64,000 nt of DNA, taken from Armigeres subalbatus (Eukaryota > Arthropoda > Insecta > Diptera > Culicidae). This document shows, one piece after another, positions 1 to 10,226 of the stretch (within the stretch, counting starts at the first letter, position 1; the number at the start of each line of letters is the position of its first letter). Both the position numbers and the translations under genes were made by a program. The notes beneath the pieces were generated by a model that had not been told where the DNA came from, did not search any database, and saw only the letters and a program-made list of their open reading frames with translations. The stretch covers positions 49,935,907 to 49,999,906 of the forward strand of contig NC_085140.1 in assembly GCF_024139115.2 (NCBI RefSeq). The letters are read 5' to 3'.

Positions 1-183
1 GTGAACAGTCCCTTAGGAAAGCGAGAAAGTCACTATAATTACTAGGTGTCTTGCACATATTGGATACGTTACGGATAGACAAGAATAATATTTCTATTTT
101 TGTAAGATGGGTAAAAATATTACTCCGGATAATCGAGCCATTTTCTCCGGTTAATCGAGCCCCGGATAATCGAGTCCGGCCTG
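1..183. mobile_element. right end of a pogo/Tc1-mariner-like element
   Basis: The segment ends in an array of the word GGATAATCGAG (three imperfect copies at about 125-178) and finishes GGCCTG followed by TA. Read from the end inward this is CAGGCCGGACTCGATTATCC, the layout of a pogo-like terminal inverted repeat at a TA target. The other end lies left of the window. No transposase reading frame is visible here. Confidence 0.5.
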
Positions 184-242
184 TATTCTAATTCAAGTAG
201 AACAGCGTATTTTTTATTACATTCCAATACCAATTTTGGTAC

Positions 243-545
243 CTTCTTCTTCTTCTTCATTTGCATTAAATCCCCACACTGGGACATTGCCGCCCCGCAG
301 CTTAGTGTTCATCATTAAGCACTTCCACAGTTATTAACTGCGAGGTTTCTAAGCCAAGGTACCATTTTTGCATTTGTATATCATGATTCATGAGGCTAAC
401 ACGATGATACTTTTATGCCCAGAAAAGTCGAGGCAATTTCAAATCCGAAAATTGTCTAGACCGGCACCGGGAATCGAACCCAGCCACCCTCAGCATGGTC
501 TTGCTTTGTAGCCGCGCATCTTACCGCACGGCTAAGGAGGGCCTC
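243..545 (-). mobile_element. Feilai-type tRNA-related SINE
   Basis: In minus orientation it opens GGCCCTCCTTAGCCGTGCGG, carries an A-box-like TAGCCGTGCGG and a B-box-like GGTTCGATTCC, continues with the CGTGTTAGCCTCATGA core and ends in GAAGAAGAAG. This matches the Aedes Feilai SINE as I know it. It lies inverted to a second copy at 748-1031. There is no protein-coding content. Confidence 0.85.
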
Positions 546-747
546 CATGTTGGTATCTACAGATTGATTAATTTCTATACTTGCCGATCGTAAAAGTGAG
601 CATCACACTTGCCTACGCCGCCGCAATCCGGTTGTCCAGCAAGAGTAATTCCAGATAATATGTTGTAGTCCGTTGTGTAAAGAAATGGTTTGGCTGCCAT
701 TGTTTGTATCTGTCGTATATGTAGATTTACTATATATTCAGATGTCG

Positions 748-1031
748 GGGGCCCTCCTTAGCCGTACGGTAAGACGCACGGCTACAAAGCAAGACCATGC
801 TAAGGGTGGCTGGATTCGATTCCCGGTGCCAGTCTAGGCAATTTTCGGTTCGGAAATTGTCTCGACTTCCCTGGGCATAAAAGTATCATCGTGTTAGCCT
901 CATGATAAACGAATGCGAAAATGGTAACTTGGCTTCGAAATCTCGCAGTTAATATCTGTGGAAGTGCTTAATGAACACTACAGACGGCTCTGTCCCAGTG
1001 AGGGATGTAATGCCAACGAAGAAGAAGAAGA
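748..1031 (+). mobile_element. Feilai-type tRNA-related SINE
   Basis: Full-length-looking copy with tRNA-like head, B-box GGATTCGATTCCC, conserved CGTGTTAGCCTCATGAT core and a terminal (GAA)n tail at 1019-1031. It is inverted relative to the copy at 243-545 with about 200 bp between them. Confidence 0.87.
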
Positions 1032-1717
1032 CATCTGAGTGGGGATTCCAGGCAGAGTTTCAGAAAGAATTCTAGGATAGGTTCCATGGTAATTCAAATA
1101 AGAATTCTTGTTGAAATTCCAGGAGGAACTTTAACCCTTTCAGGACGGATGGGTTATATATGCCCAGCGTTTTGACTGGCTGTGAAAAATCACAGAAAAG
1201 AGCTAGGTCCCCACTTTTTTCAGCAAAAATGTTCATCAGGATGTCGGCTTCACAGGAAAAATATCGGAGGTCAAGTTTGACTATACCCCCGAAGACGCAG
1301 ATATCCAAAACCTTGGGAAGATTTCGCTTCTGAGAGCATGTAGATGAATCTGAAATTTTTGGATCCTATACCCCATTGTTTGATAATTATAAACACTCAA
1401 TCAAGTTAAGTCATCCTGATCGTTAGGGACAGGAATACGAGATGCTCAGATGTTCTCGAGTGCAGCCCACGGTGTCTACCAGATCAATCAAGGCTTACGC
1501 AAAGTCCTCATCATCGGCATATACGCAATCCGGTTCAATAGGCATATGCTCATGATGTAAACCCACTTTTCTTGAATACGAGATGTTCAATGTACTCTAA
1601 AATCTTCTTAAGTTCATTCCAAAGTATTTAAAATGTAAACCAAGGCTTTTGGCAATGTCCACCATATACTATAGCGGCGGTGACAGGGGTAATGAGGATA
1701 AATAAATAAATAAATAA
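1032..1717. other. no gene seen; degenerate repeats ending in (AAAT)n
   Basis: This stretch holds degenerate AGAATTC-type repeat sequence (about 1055-1130) and AT-rich unique-looking DNA. It finishes with an (AAAT)n run at 1699-1721, directly against the truncated 5' edge of the next LINE. The run may be the tail of another eroded retroelement. No convincing coding sequence. Confidence 0.5.
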
Positions 1718-3071
1718 ATGATCAGCATCTATGCTACAACAAACGATAAGCCTGATGACGTAAAGGATGAGTTCTATGAGAGCCTTGATAAGGCCTACGA
1801 AGAGTGCCCAACAGACGATGTTAAGATTGTCATCGGGGATGAAAATGCGCAGATCGTAAGAGAAAATTTCTTTCGCCCTCTCATTGCTACGGAAAGCCTT
1901 CATTCCGCTACCAACGATAATGGTCTGCGACTTCTACCCTTCGCTGCTGCTCGAGGGATGGCAATCAGCAGTACCTACTTCGCACGTAAGAATATCCGCA
2001 AACACACCTGGCAGCATCCGAGTGGAGACACTTGCTCACAGATAGACCACGTGTTGATCGACGGACGACATTTCTCGGATATTATGGATGAAAGGTCCTT
2101 TAGACTTTTAGAGGTCCGAACACTATCCGAATCGGATCACTACCTTGTAGTTGCAAAAATTCGAGCGCGACTTTCCAGCGTCACGAATTCACGAAACAAC
2201 AGAACGATGCGTTTCAATATCCAACGCTTATCAGTTGAAGGAGTTGCTGAACAGTACCACCAGAAGCTGGACCAGCGGATGGGAGATGTCACTAGATCTG
2301 GCGACGTCAACAGATTGTGGGAAAATATCCATGAAGTTGTGGATTACAACAATGCAGAAAGTGTTAGGCACTGTAAAGCGACGCCAACGAAATGGTCGGA
2401 TTGACGAAAAGTGCCAGCGAGTGACGGACGAAAAAAAAAAGGTTGCTTTGAGTAGGCTCTAAAGTTGCTGAAAAACAGTAAAGCTGCTGGGGAATTCCAC
2501 ACGCTGTTCTTTACCATAGACAAAATAGAGTCAATAATCCAATGTGTAGTCTGTGTCCAAATGAAGAGGAGGATTTTGAGCACGGCCTGCGTACGAGTGA
2601 GTCATCTATGGCATCATCTTCGTCCAAAATTGGAAACAATAATGAACAGAAGAACAAATTATAAAGTGTTTGCTATCCCAGAATTGAAAAACATTCTGGA
2701 AAATTCGAGCAACAAGGCTCTAAAAATGTTTATGGTTTATGTAAACTTTATATTACATGTCAATTTTTGTTTTACAGCAGAAGCACTCGAGTTTGTTTTA
2801 GATGTACTAAATAAACGTTAAAAAAAGAGTCGAATGCTAGTGGTTCGTACCCGTTCCAACAGAGAGCGGTACAGTGTAGTAAGGGCAGTAGAGGAACGAA
2901 TCCACCGCAGAAAAAAAAAGCCAACACGAAGATATTGTGATAGCTGAAGCGCAGGAGAACATGGATAGGAACGATATGCGATTTAACCTTGGGTTTAACG
3001 CAATTGTCAGTGGCATAAGTCAGTGGCAAGACTATGGTGGCAGCCAGGTGGAAGGAGCACTTCAATGATTT

Positions 3072-3226
3072 CTTGCTTAACTTTTCAAAAGGACCTAAGT
3101 AACATTTTTTTCACGAATTAATTTGAATAGCGCAATCAATAGAACAACATGAAAGCTATTGATTGCTGTATTCAAATTAATTCATGAAAAAAATGTTACT
3201 TAGGACCTTTTGAAAAGTTAAGCGAG
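3072..3226. mobile_element. 155-bp palindromic MITE with 4-bp TSD (copy 1)
   Basis: Near-perfect inverted repeat beginning CTTGCTTAACTTTTCAAAAG and ending in the complement. It is flanked by ATTT at 3068-3071 and 3227-3230. Comparison with the intact RTE sister copy shows it splits reverse-transcriptase linker sequence, so the empty site is known. A second copy of identical length is at 39148-39302. Confidence 0.85.
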
Positions 3227-4007
3227 ATTTGTTGAACGGTGAAAATGAAGGTGTATTAAGGAGCAGGATGGACATAGTCGGCGACGGTCAAGCTGTGGAA
3301 CCACCAACGCTGGACGAGGTAAAGAAGGTTTTAAAGGTTGCTACTCCATTATGACCAGATCAGCTGTTCTTGCACAGGGAACCAACAGAGATGTTTGCTT
3401 GGGACTAGCACACATATCTTCAATGTACAAGTACTGGCGATCTCACCCTTCTGAGCTTGGCGTACACAATCATGTCGCTTATCCTGTTTAACAGACTGAG
3501 ACCGCTTGAGGAATCCTTCGTGGGCGAATACCAGGAAGGTTTTCGTGAGGGTCAATCAACGACGGATCAGATGTTTAGCCTGCGGGTGATCATTGACAAA
3601 TTCCGGGAGTACAACTTGCAGACTCATTATCTGTTCATTGATTTCAAAGCAGCGTACGATTCAGTGAAAAAAAATGAGCTGTGGCAGATAACGAAACTGA
3701 TTAGACTGATACGTGCAACGCTGGATGGCTCGAAATCAAGTATTCGGACTGTAGACGCAGTGTCAACCTCGTTTGTGACCTTAGACGGATTGAATCAAGG
3801 AATTCGAATTTGTTGTTCAACATTGCACTCGAAGGCGCTATTAGGGGATCTGGCGTGCAGGGTAACGGCACTATCATCACACGGTCGCATATGCTTCTGG
3901 GCTTTGCGGACGACATCGACTTTATTGGAATCGATCGCAGAACAGTAGTGGAGGCTTTTGTCCCACTGAAGAGGGAGACGGCGAGGATAGGCTTAACAAT
4001 TAACTCT

Positions 4008-4219
4008 ATTTTGTTGAGGAAATTATTTTGAGCTTTTTAGTGGAATGTGTTCACTTGTCATACGAGTTTGTACAATCCCATTGAATTCCACCAACTTAAT
4101 TGTATCTTGACAGATACGTATTTTGACCTCAACAATAAGGCCGTCTTCAGTGTCTCGTCGTCGTCAAGTACGAGACACTGAAGACGGCCTTACTGTTGAG
4201 GTCGAAATCTGTATCTGTC
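4008..4219. mobile_element. one-tailed hairpin element, copy H1 (truncated)
   Basis: Shares the tail motif TTTTTAGTGGAATG, the arm CATACGAGTTTGTACAATCC and the inner arm GGCCGTCTTCAGTGTCTCGT with the copies described at 6609-6884. The outer part of the second arm is missing, and RTE sequence resumes at about 4220. It therefore lies inside LINE copy A. Confidence 0.75.
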
Positions 4220-5060
4220 AAAGTACATGGTGGCAGGTAGAGATAGAGGAAGACCTAGTGGTGTTGGTGCTGAGGTAGTGCTTGATGGGGATGTGTTTGA
4301 AGTTGTTGAATAATTTGTTTAGATTGGAACGCTTGTGACATGTGACAATGACGTTTCCCGTGAAGTGAAAAGACGTATTGCTGCTGCGAATAAGGCATTT
4401 TACGGATTACGTAACCAGCTTAGGTCCCGCAACATGCAGACAAAATTTGCTCTACATATACAAAACTCAGATTCTAACAGTGGCGCTTCATGGACATGAA
4501 GCATAGACGTTAAAAGAGGCGAACCGGAGAGCTTTCGGGGTTTTCGAGCGAAAAGTGCTGCGTACAATACTTGGAGGGAAGCTAGAAAATGGTGTGTGGC
4601 ACAGACGCATAACTCATGAGCTGTATCAAGTATACAAAGAAGAAAATATTGTGTATCGTATAAAATACGGCAGACTCCAGTGGGCTGGTCATTTAGTGCG
4701 AATGTCGGAAGAAAGAATAGCGAAAACAATACTCAACAAAGAACCATATATTGGCCGGCGACTTCGTGGAAGGCAACGAACACGCTGGCTGCGAGCAGTG
4801 GAATCGGACCTAGGGACTCTTAACGTTCGGGGAAACTGGAGGAACATCGTACAAGGCCGATGATTATGGAGCTCTACAATACGCCAATAGGTGTATCGAC
4901 GCTGTAGCCAACCAGGTATCCGGGTAGGTAGGTAGGTAAAGGCCTGAAATGGCTAGTACAACTGATGATTGAAGTCATATTAGCTCAATTGACCAACTGG
5001 GATATCATATCATAAGTTTGATCGTTGGATAGGTCAAAAGAACCAAAAAGGATTTGCAAT

Positions 5061-5441
5061 ACAGTCGACCCTCGAGATGTAATACAGTCGATATCGTGAT
5101 GTGGAACAGAAGTTTATTGAAAAATTGTTCGGAAGGAATATTTCAATATGGCATCATTCACAGATGAAAATATGTGATTTTAAATTTATTTTCATGCACA
5201 TATTTGGAGCATGCAAATAAACGTAACATTCAATCGATCTCACTATTCTTTAAAATCGAAATGAATGTAAACGGTGCTTGCTTGTAAAATTCAATCAAAT
5301 TTAATAGAATATCATATGTTAATTCGTTTGATGGAATAAGCTGCAATTTTACATGTCGTTGAATTTTAAAAAATATTTGCTGTGTTTGTTTCCACGAGTC
5401 GATATTGAGTTTTAGAACATCGACTCATGGAGGGTCCACTG
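5061..5441. mobile_element. pogo-like MITE, TA target
   Basis: The ends are CAGTCGACCCTC and GAGGGTCCACTG with TA on both sides (5059-5060, 5442-5443). Removing it restores the satellite unit (CAAAAAGG...TA...GCTTGT). The inner terminal sequence ATCGACTCATGGAGG is shared with the MITE at 35215-35408, so the two belong to related families. Confidence 0.75.
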
Positions 5442-5652
5442 TAGCTTGTTAAAGAAGTGAGTAAAATCCTACCAACTCGATTGAACTGCTGGGATGTTTA
5501 GCGATGCACGCATACACCTTCAATGATTTCGTTTATAAGGTAGTTCGCGTGTTTTGATTCCAATGACGTTTTGTAGAACTGAAAATGTCTGTAGTAGCTT
5601 GTAGAAGTAATGAGCGGAATCATATCGGCTCAATGGACTTGCTGGGATGTTT

Positions 5653-6453
5653 TTTTCAAGTTCGTTTATTTGGTAGGCTCAGGCGTGTATAACACTTTAC
5701 GGAGCCATGGTTCTTTGTGATATATACAATCAATATCATTTTATTATACAGTTAATAAGAGAGGGGAAGGAGCCAGCGTACTCGTGGTGACTCGAGGTTA
5801 GTTTACAATGTTTAGGGATGGACGGGGCTTAGGATTTGGGATAAGGAAATTTCAGCTTCTCATCCGGGCATTAGGCGTCAGTGACGATGTGGCGTGTCGT
5901 CATGCTCGAGGAATGGTTCGACTGGGAGCATCTTCCGGATGGCAAGAGCTATGGAGCTCTACGGGACAAAAAGGCAGAGACTAAACAAAAAACTTTGAAG
6001 AAAGAAGAAAAAACAAAATATTAAATTTTGATGTCAGAAGCACAAAGAAAACTATAAATGGCCTGCATATAGACAACATCACGATCTCCCAAAACACCGC
6101 GAACTTCCCTGAAGGGTTGTTTACCTCAGGCCACAAGGGTATCCAATAATTGCTCTCTGGAGGCGTCAGTTTCCGAGCAGGACCAAACTACGTGATCGAT
6201 GTCATCATAACCGGCTCCGCACCTACATAAGTTGCTATCGACAAGGTTTATTCTGTACAGATGTGCGTTTAGTGAATAGTGATTAGACATAAGTCTCGAC
6301 ATCATGCGAATGAAGCCTCGACTTAAGTCCTCACCTCTGAACCACGCTCGCCCAGAAACTTTTGGAACTATAGAAAATAGCCACCGTCCAAGTTCGTTGT
6401 GTGTCCAATTATTTTGCCAACTTTGAAGAGTACTCTGACGGACTAATGGGAAA
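5653..6453 (-). pseudogene. 3' fragment of an R1/LOA-like LINE
   Basis: The minus strand reads open from about 6405 to 6127, then a TGA codon, then onward to a stop near 6021. It encodes the C-terminal end of a non-LTR retrotransposon polyprotein: GRAWFRGEDLSRGF, LYRIN, then a cysteine-histidine knuckle C-R-C-x7-D-H-x3-C in NLCRCGAGYDDIDHVVWSC. The remaining ~370 bp is 3' untranslated sequence ending in a short A-tail. Target duplications TGCTGGGATGTTT (5640-5652 and 6454-6466) prove a 5'-truncated retrotransposition into satellite DNA. R1 or LOA clade is my best guess; the reverse transcriptase itself is absent. Confidence 0.8.
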
Positions 6454-6608
6454 TGCTGGGATGTTTAATGATGCATGGATACATCGTTCAGGGCTTGATT
6501 GATCTGGTAGATCACATGTTATGAACTCCAGAACGTTCTGGAGAACCAAAAAGGCCTGTAGTAGCTTGTAGAAGTAATGAGCGAAATTTTATCGGCTCTA
6601 CGAACCTG

Positions 6609-6884
6609 ATAAGAAAATTATTTGAGCTTTTTAGTGGAATGTCTTCACTTGTCATAAGACGAGTTAATACAATCCCATTGAATTCCACCACTTAATTGTA
6701 TCTTGACAGATACGTATTTTGACCTCAACAGTAAGGCCGTCTTCAGTGTCTCGTACTTGACTCGAGTCAAGTACGAGACACCGAAGACGGCCTTACTGTT
6801 GAGGTCGAAATACGTATCTGTCAAGATACAATAAGGTGGTGGAATACAATGGGATTGTATTAACTCGTCTTATGACAAGTGAAG
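6609..6884. mobile_element. one-tailed hairpin element, copy H2, 12-bp TSD
   Basis: A tail of about 40 bp (ATAAGAAAATTATTTGAGC... TTTTTAGTGGAATG) is followed by two long complementary arms that meet at GTACTTGACTCGAGTCAAGTAC. Each arm carries TCATAAGACGAGTT, CCCATTG, TTGACAGATACGTATTT and the AAGGCCGTCTTCAGTG inner arm. TCTACGAACCTG flanks both sides (6597-6608, 6885-6896). No reading frame and no Pol III boxes are seen. Confidence 0.85.
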
Positions 6885-6985
6885 TCTACGAACCTGTTGC
6901 GATGTCCTGAAGATATCGTTCAGGATTTGGTTGATCGGATAGATCGCATGTTCTGAGTTCCAGGATGGTTTGGAGACCCTGAAAT

Positions 6986-9900
6986 AGTTTACGTTTATTC
7001 AAAACTCAATTTTTGTCTTCTGATCTTGAAGAATTCGTTGGTTTGCTCCAGAATATTAAGGACCGTGACAATACGGTCAACATATGACTTTTTTTGTTCG
7101 GTTTTGAAACCGAAACACACTTTCAAGAACGGACTTGTATCTGTTGAATGTGAGCGAAATTATTGTTTTTAAACTGTTATAGTAACTTGATTAATTTATC
7201 TGAATTATCTGGGGGCGATGAAAGGACAAAATTGATTTCAATATTGTTGCGAGACGTTCACTTGCTCAGTTTGTCGAGCTAAGTTGATTGGTATATAACA
7301 CCATGGTCTCCAAGGCTTATATTAAAGTTTTGAATTGATCCTATAGCCTCTTCGTACACTATGAGAAAGGCAAATAAATTTTTTTCGTAGTTGCACTAGA
7401 GAAAGCCCCAACGTTTATGAATTTTAAAATTGAATAAATCTAAGCAATTTTCGAACATTTGTTATAATATAGCCGTCAAGTCAAGTGAAAGAAATTGTCC
7501 ACATACGCCAGGTCACTGGTGAGAACAAATTCGATGACGCAAATCAGTGGCGTTCTGTCGTGAGTGCGTTAATCAACCTTAATAGGAGCCAATTGATTGC
7601 AGTGGCAGTTCGGTGGCAATTGCTCCGTCTTTCTAAAATGAAGTTTAAACTTTCTTCCCACGAAACTAGATGCAACAAAATTTTTAAATGTGTGCATATA
7701 AAACATTTATGAAGCAATGAGTACACTTTCCACTCTATACATGTTACGCAATATTTAAACTTTGAATACAAGGAAACACGTTGTCAAGACCAAAGACCTT
7801 TCCGCCATATCGAGAAGTCATGTACCTTGTACTTCGGAGCGGTTACATACCATGTGCTTTCCCGTACTACTATTTGTGATCAGTCGACCCCAAGAGAATG
7901 AAGCCAGACTAACAGTGAGAGAACTACTAGGTATCTACCCTTGAGAATGAACCCAACTAACTAAATCGCATGCGCGCGTTCTATTCTGTTTCTCTCAGCG
8001 TTTATGTCACTGACGTATGTTCTGCCCTTCACATAGGAAACATAAAAACCGTTATGTGACGTCACTGTTCAAAACAAACCTTACACATGAGAATCATCTC
8101 TATAGATCTATCAATAGGTCTGCGTTCGTGTAATAACGAAGAGAATATGATATGAGTGAACATTTGAAGCACCGGCCTAGCTCAGTTCGGTATCAGTGGG
8201 AGACAGCTAATGTGGCTGGTTCACTTTCTATTTCACTGAGCACATACCTACTGCTCTTATTTAGCATCTGCATGAAAGATATCTGAATCCGATCGATCTA
8301 CCTATGTGAAGTAATAATCGGAAGACCACAAGACTGGTCTCTAAATGCCTACAAGATAGCTTGTGAAATGTTCATCCTATCTAAAGTCGAATGGGCTTTG
8401 GGCTTCTTCAAACCATTAACATTTGCTGGAATGGGCAATATTTTTCAGGTCCTTCTTCAATATGGGAGAGAAAAACTTGGCATACTTGGCCGTTCTGAAA
8501 AAAAACCTCATAGAATATCAAGTATCCACGCTCAGCAATAAGCATTAACACAAGAGGAAGGGGGTGTTTCTGAATTCTCCATTCCTTCTAAGAAACAAGC
8601 GTTTTACCGGGATTATTTGATGATCGCAAACTTGTTCTTTTTCACAACGATTGTTCAAAGTCGTCCTAAAATATTTACCCAGTGATAATAAATCACTGGA
8701 TGAGATTAAAATTGAAATCTCTCAGTTACTTGGATTTTCACCAAGTAATTAAGATGAAAAATAAATCTTTCTCTGGCACTTCCCAGAGGGGTATTTCTCA
8801 AGAATTTTATTTAGTTCACTTTAACAAAAGTCGACATAATATGAAAATTTTGGAAAAGGTCTGCATTATGTCCCATGTCCGTGTTACATGGGAACATTTT
8901 CGCAGGCCTGGGGTAAATTTCCAAAACCCCACTCAGTGCCGTGCCAGGAGTGGGGTGATGGAACTAAACATTGCTACATGTATGCTATTGCTATATGCAT
9001 GATTTGTGGTGGAACCTTTCACGCCAAGGACGCCCGTCCTGTGCGACAAGTTTCCAATAAATTTATCATAATTTATCATATTAATCATAAATCCAATATC
9101 TGGGAATGTCCTTCACGCAAAAAAGATTTGAATTCCCGTGCAAAATTGAAGACGGGAAATTCAAATAGGATCCCAGATTCGATAAAAATATTTCGAACGC
9201 TTAAAATCCGCAATAATTTGCCGGTCGAGCAATTCATACCCACCACAGTAAACGAACAAATTATGCTCTTATCTCTCACCCGGTAGCGAACAGTTCGTCG
9301 ATTTACTACTTATGCAAGCATCGCTGCAAGCAGACAAAATTTCGCCCCTGTTGAATGATTTTCATTCCCATATTTCAACGGAAAATGACGGTCGCACTCA
9401 CGATTCAGGTAGCATGCCTGCTTTCGAATCTAATTTTCTATATAACTCTCTTACAATCTAAAAAGCGCAAGAGGTGGAGCCTACGGAAACATCCTTCGAT
9501 TGCAGTAAAATTGCAAAAATATTGCAAAATACTACAGCGGAAAAAATAAAATAAAAATATAAAACTGGATTCGATTTATAGATCTATGATTGATAGTCCT
9601 TCACTCTACCACAGCACCATTCAACACTTCGAAGGGACTGCATGATGACTCACCATAAAAACCATATAATTATGCAGTTTTGTACTCGGGTTTTCTGTTA
9701 CTTGATTGCACCATCACCGGAAAAGAATGTGAGTTGTCAAAACGTTGAATGATGCTAAATTAAACATGAAGACAAACTCAACTTATCTGCAACTTAATTT
9801 AAACAAACAAATATATTTTGAAAGACGCATTGAAGTTACATTGTAAAAATATGCAACTTGATGATTTTGTTTTGTGTTTGCAACATAAAGTGCAGTACTC

Positions 9901-10032
9901 TTTGGTTGTTTGTTTCCAAATGTCAAACACGTACTGCATTGCAATGTTAATGAAACATTGATCACAACTCGAACATTTTTGACATCTTGATGCAACTTTT
10001 TCGTGCTTTGATGTTTTTCCAATGCCTTTAAT
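6986..10032. other. no gene recognised; intergenic repeats
   Basis: AT-rich intergenic DNA. The end of a common mosquito repeat (ATGAGAAAGGCAAATA) lies at about 7358-7374. A weak tRNA-like patch is at 8168-8225 (A-box-like TAGCTCAGTTCGG, poor B box). A block at about 8545-8595 (GAATTCTCCATTCCTTCTAAG) recurs at 25590-25630. Short open frames at 7485, 8682, 8888 and 9355 show no family resemblance that I can recognise. Confidence 0.5.
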
Positions 10033-10056
10033 GAAACTGAATAGAAACAAGGCCAA

Positions 10057-10226
10057 TTGGAAACTCATGCTGACTTTGACTCTGATCACATTCCTGTGAC
10101 GTTTGAAATCTCACAAGAAGCCAATTATAATCCAATCAGCTCAACTTTTAAATATCATAGAGCTGATTGGGATTTCTATAAAACGTATATCGATAGGAAT
10201 TTTGATGTTGATATGCTCTCGTATCT
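10057..10226 (+). pseudogene. Jockey-type LINE endonuclease remnant, left part
   Basis: The translated SDHIPVTFEIS is the terminal D-H motif of an APE-type LINE endonuclease and is followed by the usual linker (KYHRADWDFYKTYIDRNF). The element was split by RTE copy B. Its sequence resumes at 13643 in another frame (IPKCEIKLN, SRLKK), so it was already frameshifted. Clade assignment to Jockey is tentative. Confidence 0.55.

Larger units (their letters stand above)
1718..4938 (+). pseudogene. RTE-clade LINE copy A, 5'-truncated and broken
   Basis: A decayed non-LTR retrotransposon of the same family as the copy at 10227-13627. Endonuclease sequence (1718-2404) joins mid-domain at the VYAPTN-like motif and includes GDENA and SDHYL. 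Reverse transcriptase fragments follow at 3457-3948 (YQEGF, FIDFKAAYDSV) and 3890-3935 (GFADDID, the catalytic FADD box). The C-terminal domain lies at 4555-4863 (RLQWAGH). Several frameshifts separate these pieces, so no functional protein is possible. Two later insertions interrupt it, at 3072-3226 and about 4008-4219. The 3' tail is a GGTA run at about 4929-4938, as expected for RTE elements, which end in short tandem repeats rather than poly-A. Confidence 0.88.
4942..6985. repeat. degenerate tandem satellite broken by three insertions
   Basis: Repeat units of roughly 170-200 bp share GCTGGGATGTTTA, GATGCATGGATACATC, AACCAAAAAGGCCTGTAGTAG and GTAGAAGTAATGAGC. Remnant units occupy about 4942-5060, 5442-5652, 6454-6608 and 6885-6985. 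They are separated by a pogo-like MITE, a LINE fragment and a hairpin element, each flanked by a target duplication made from satellite sequence. There is no coding potential. Confidence 0.75.

Noticed and set aside
8168..8225. tRNA gene
   Set aside because: The A-box-like word is good but the B box is broken and no acceptor stem forms.
7485..9286. Short open frames as small genes
   Set aside because: No start context, splice sites or family motifs; length is within chance expectation for this base composition.
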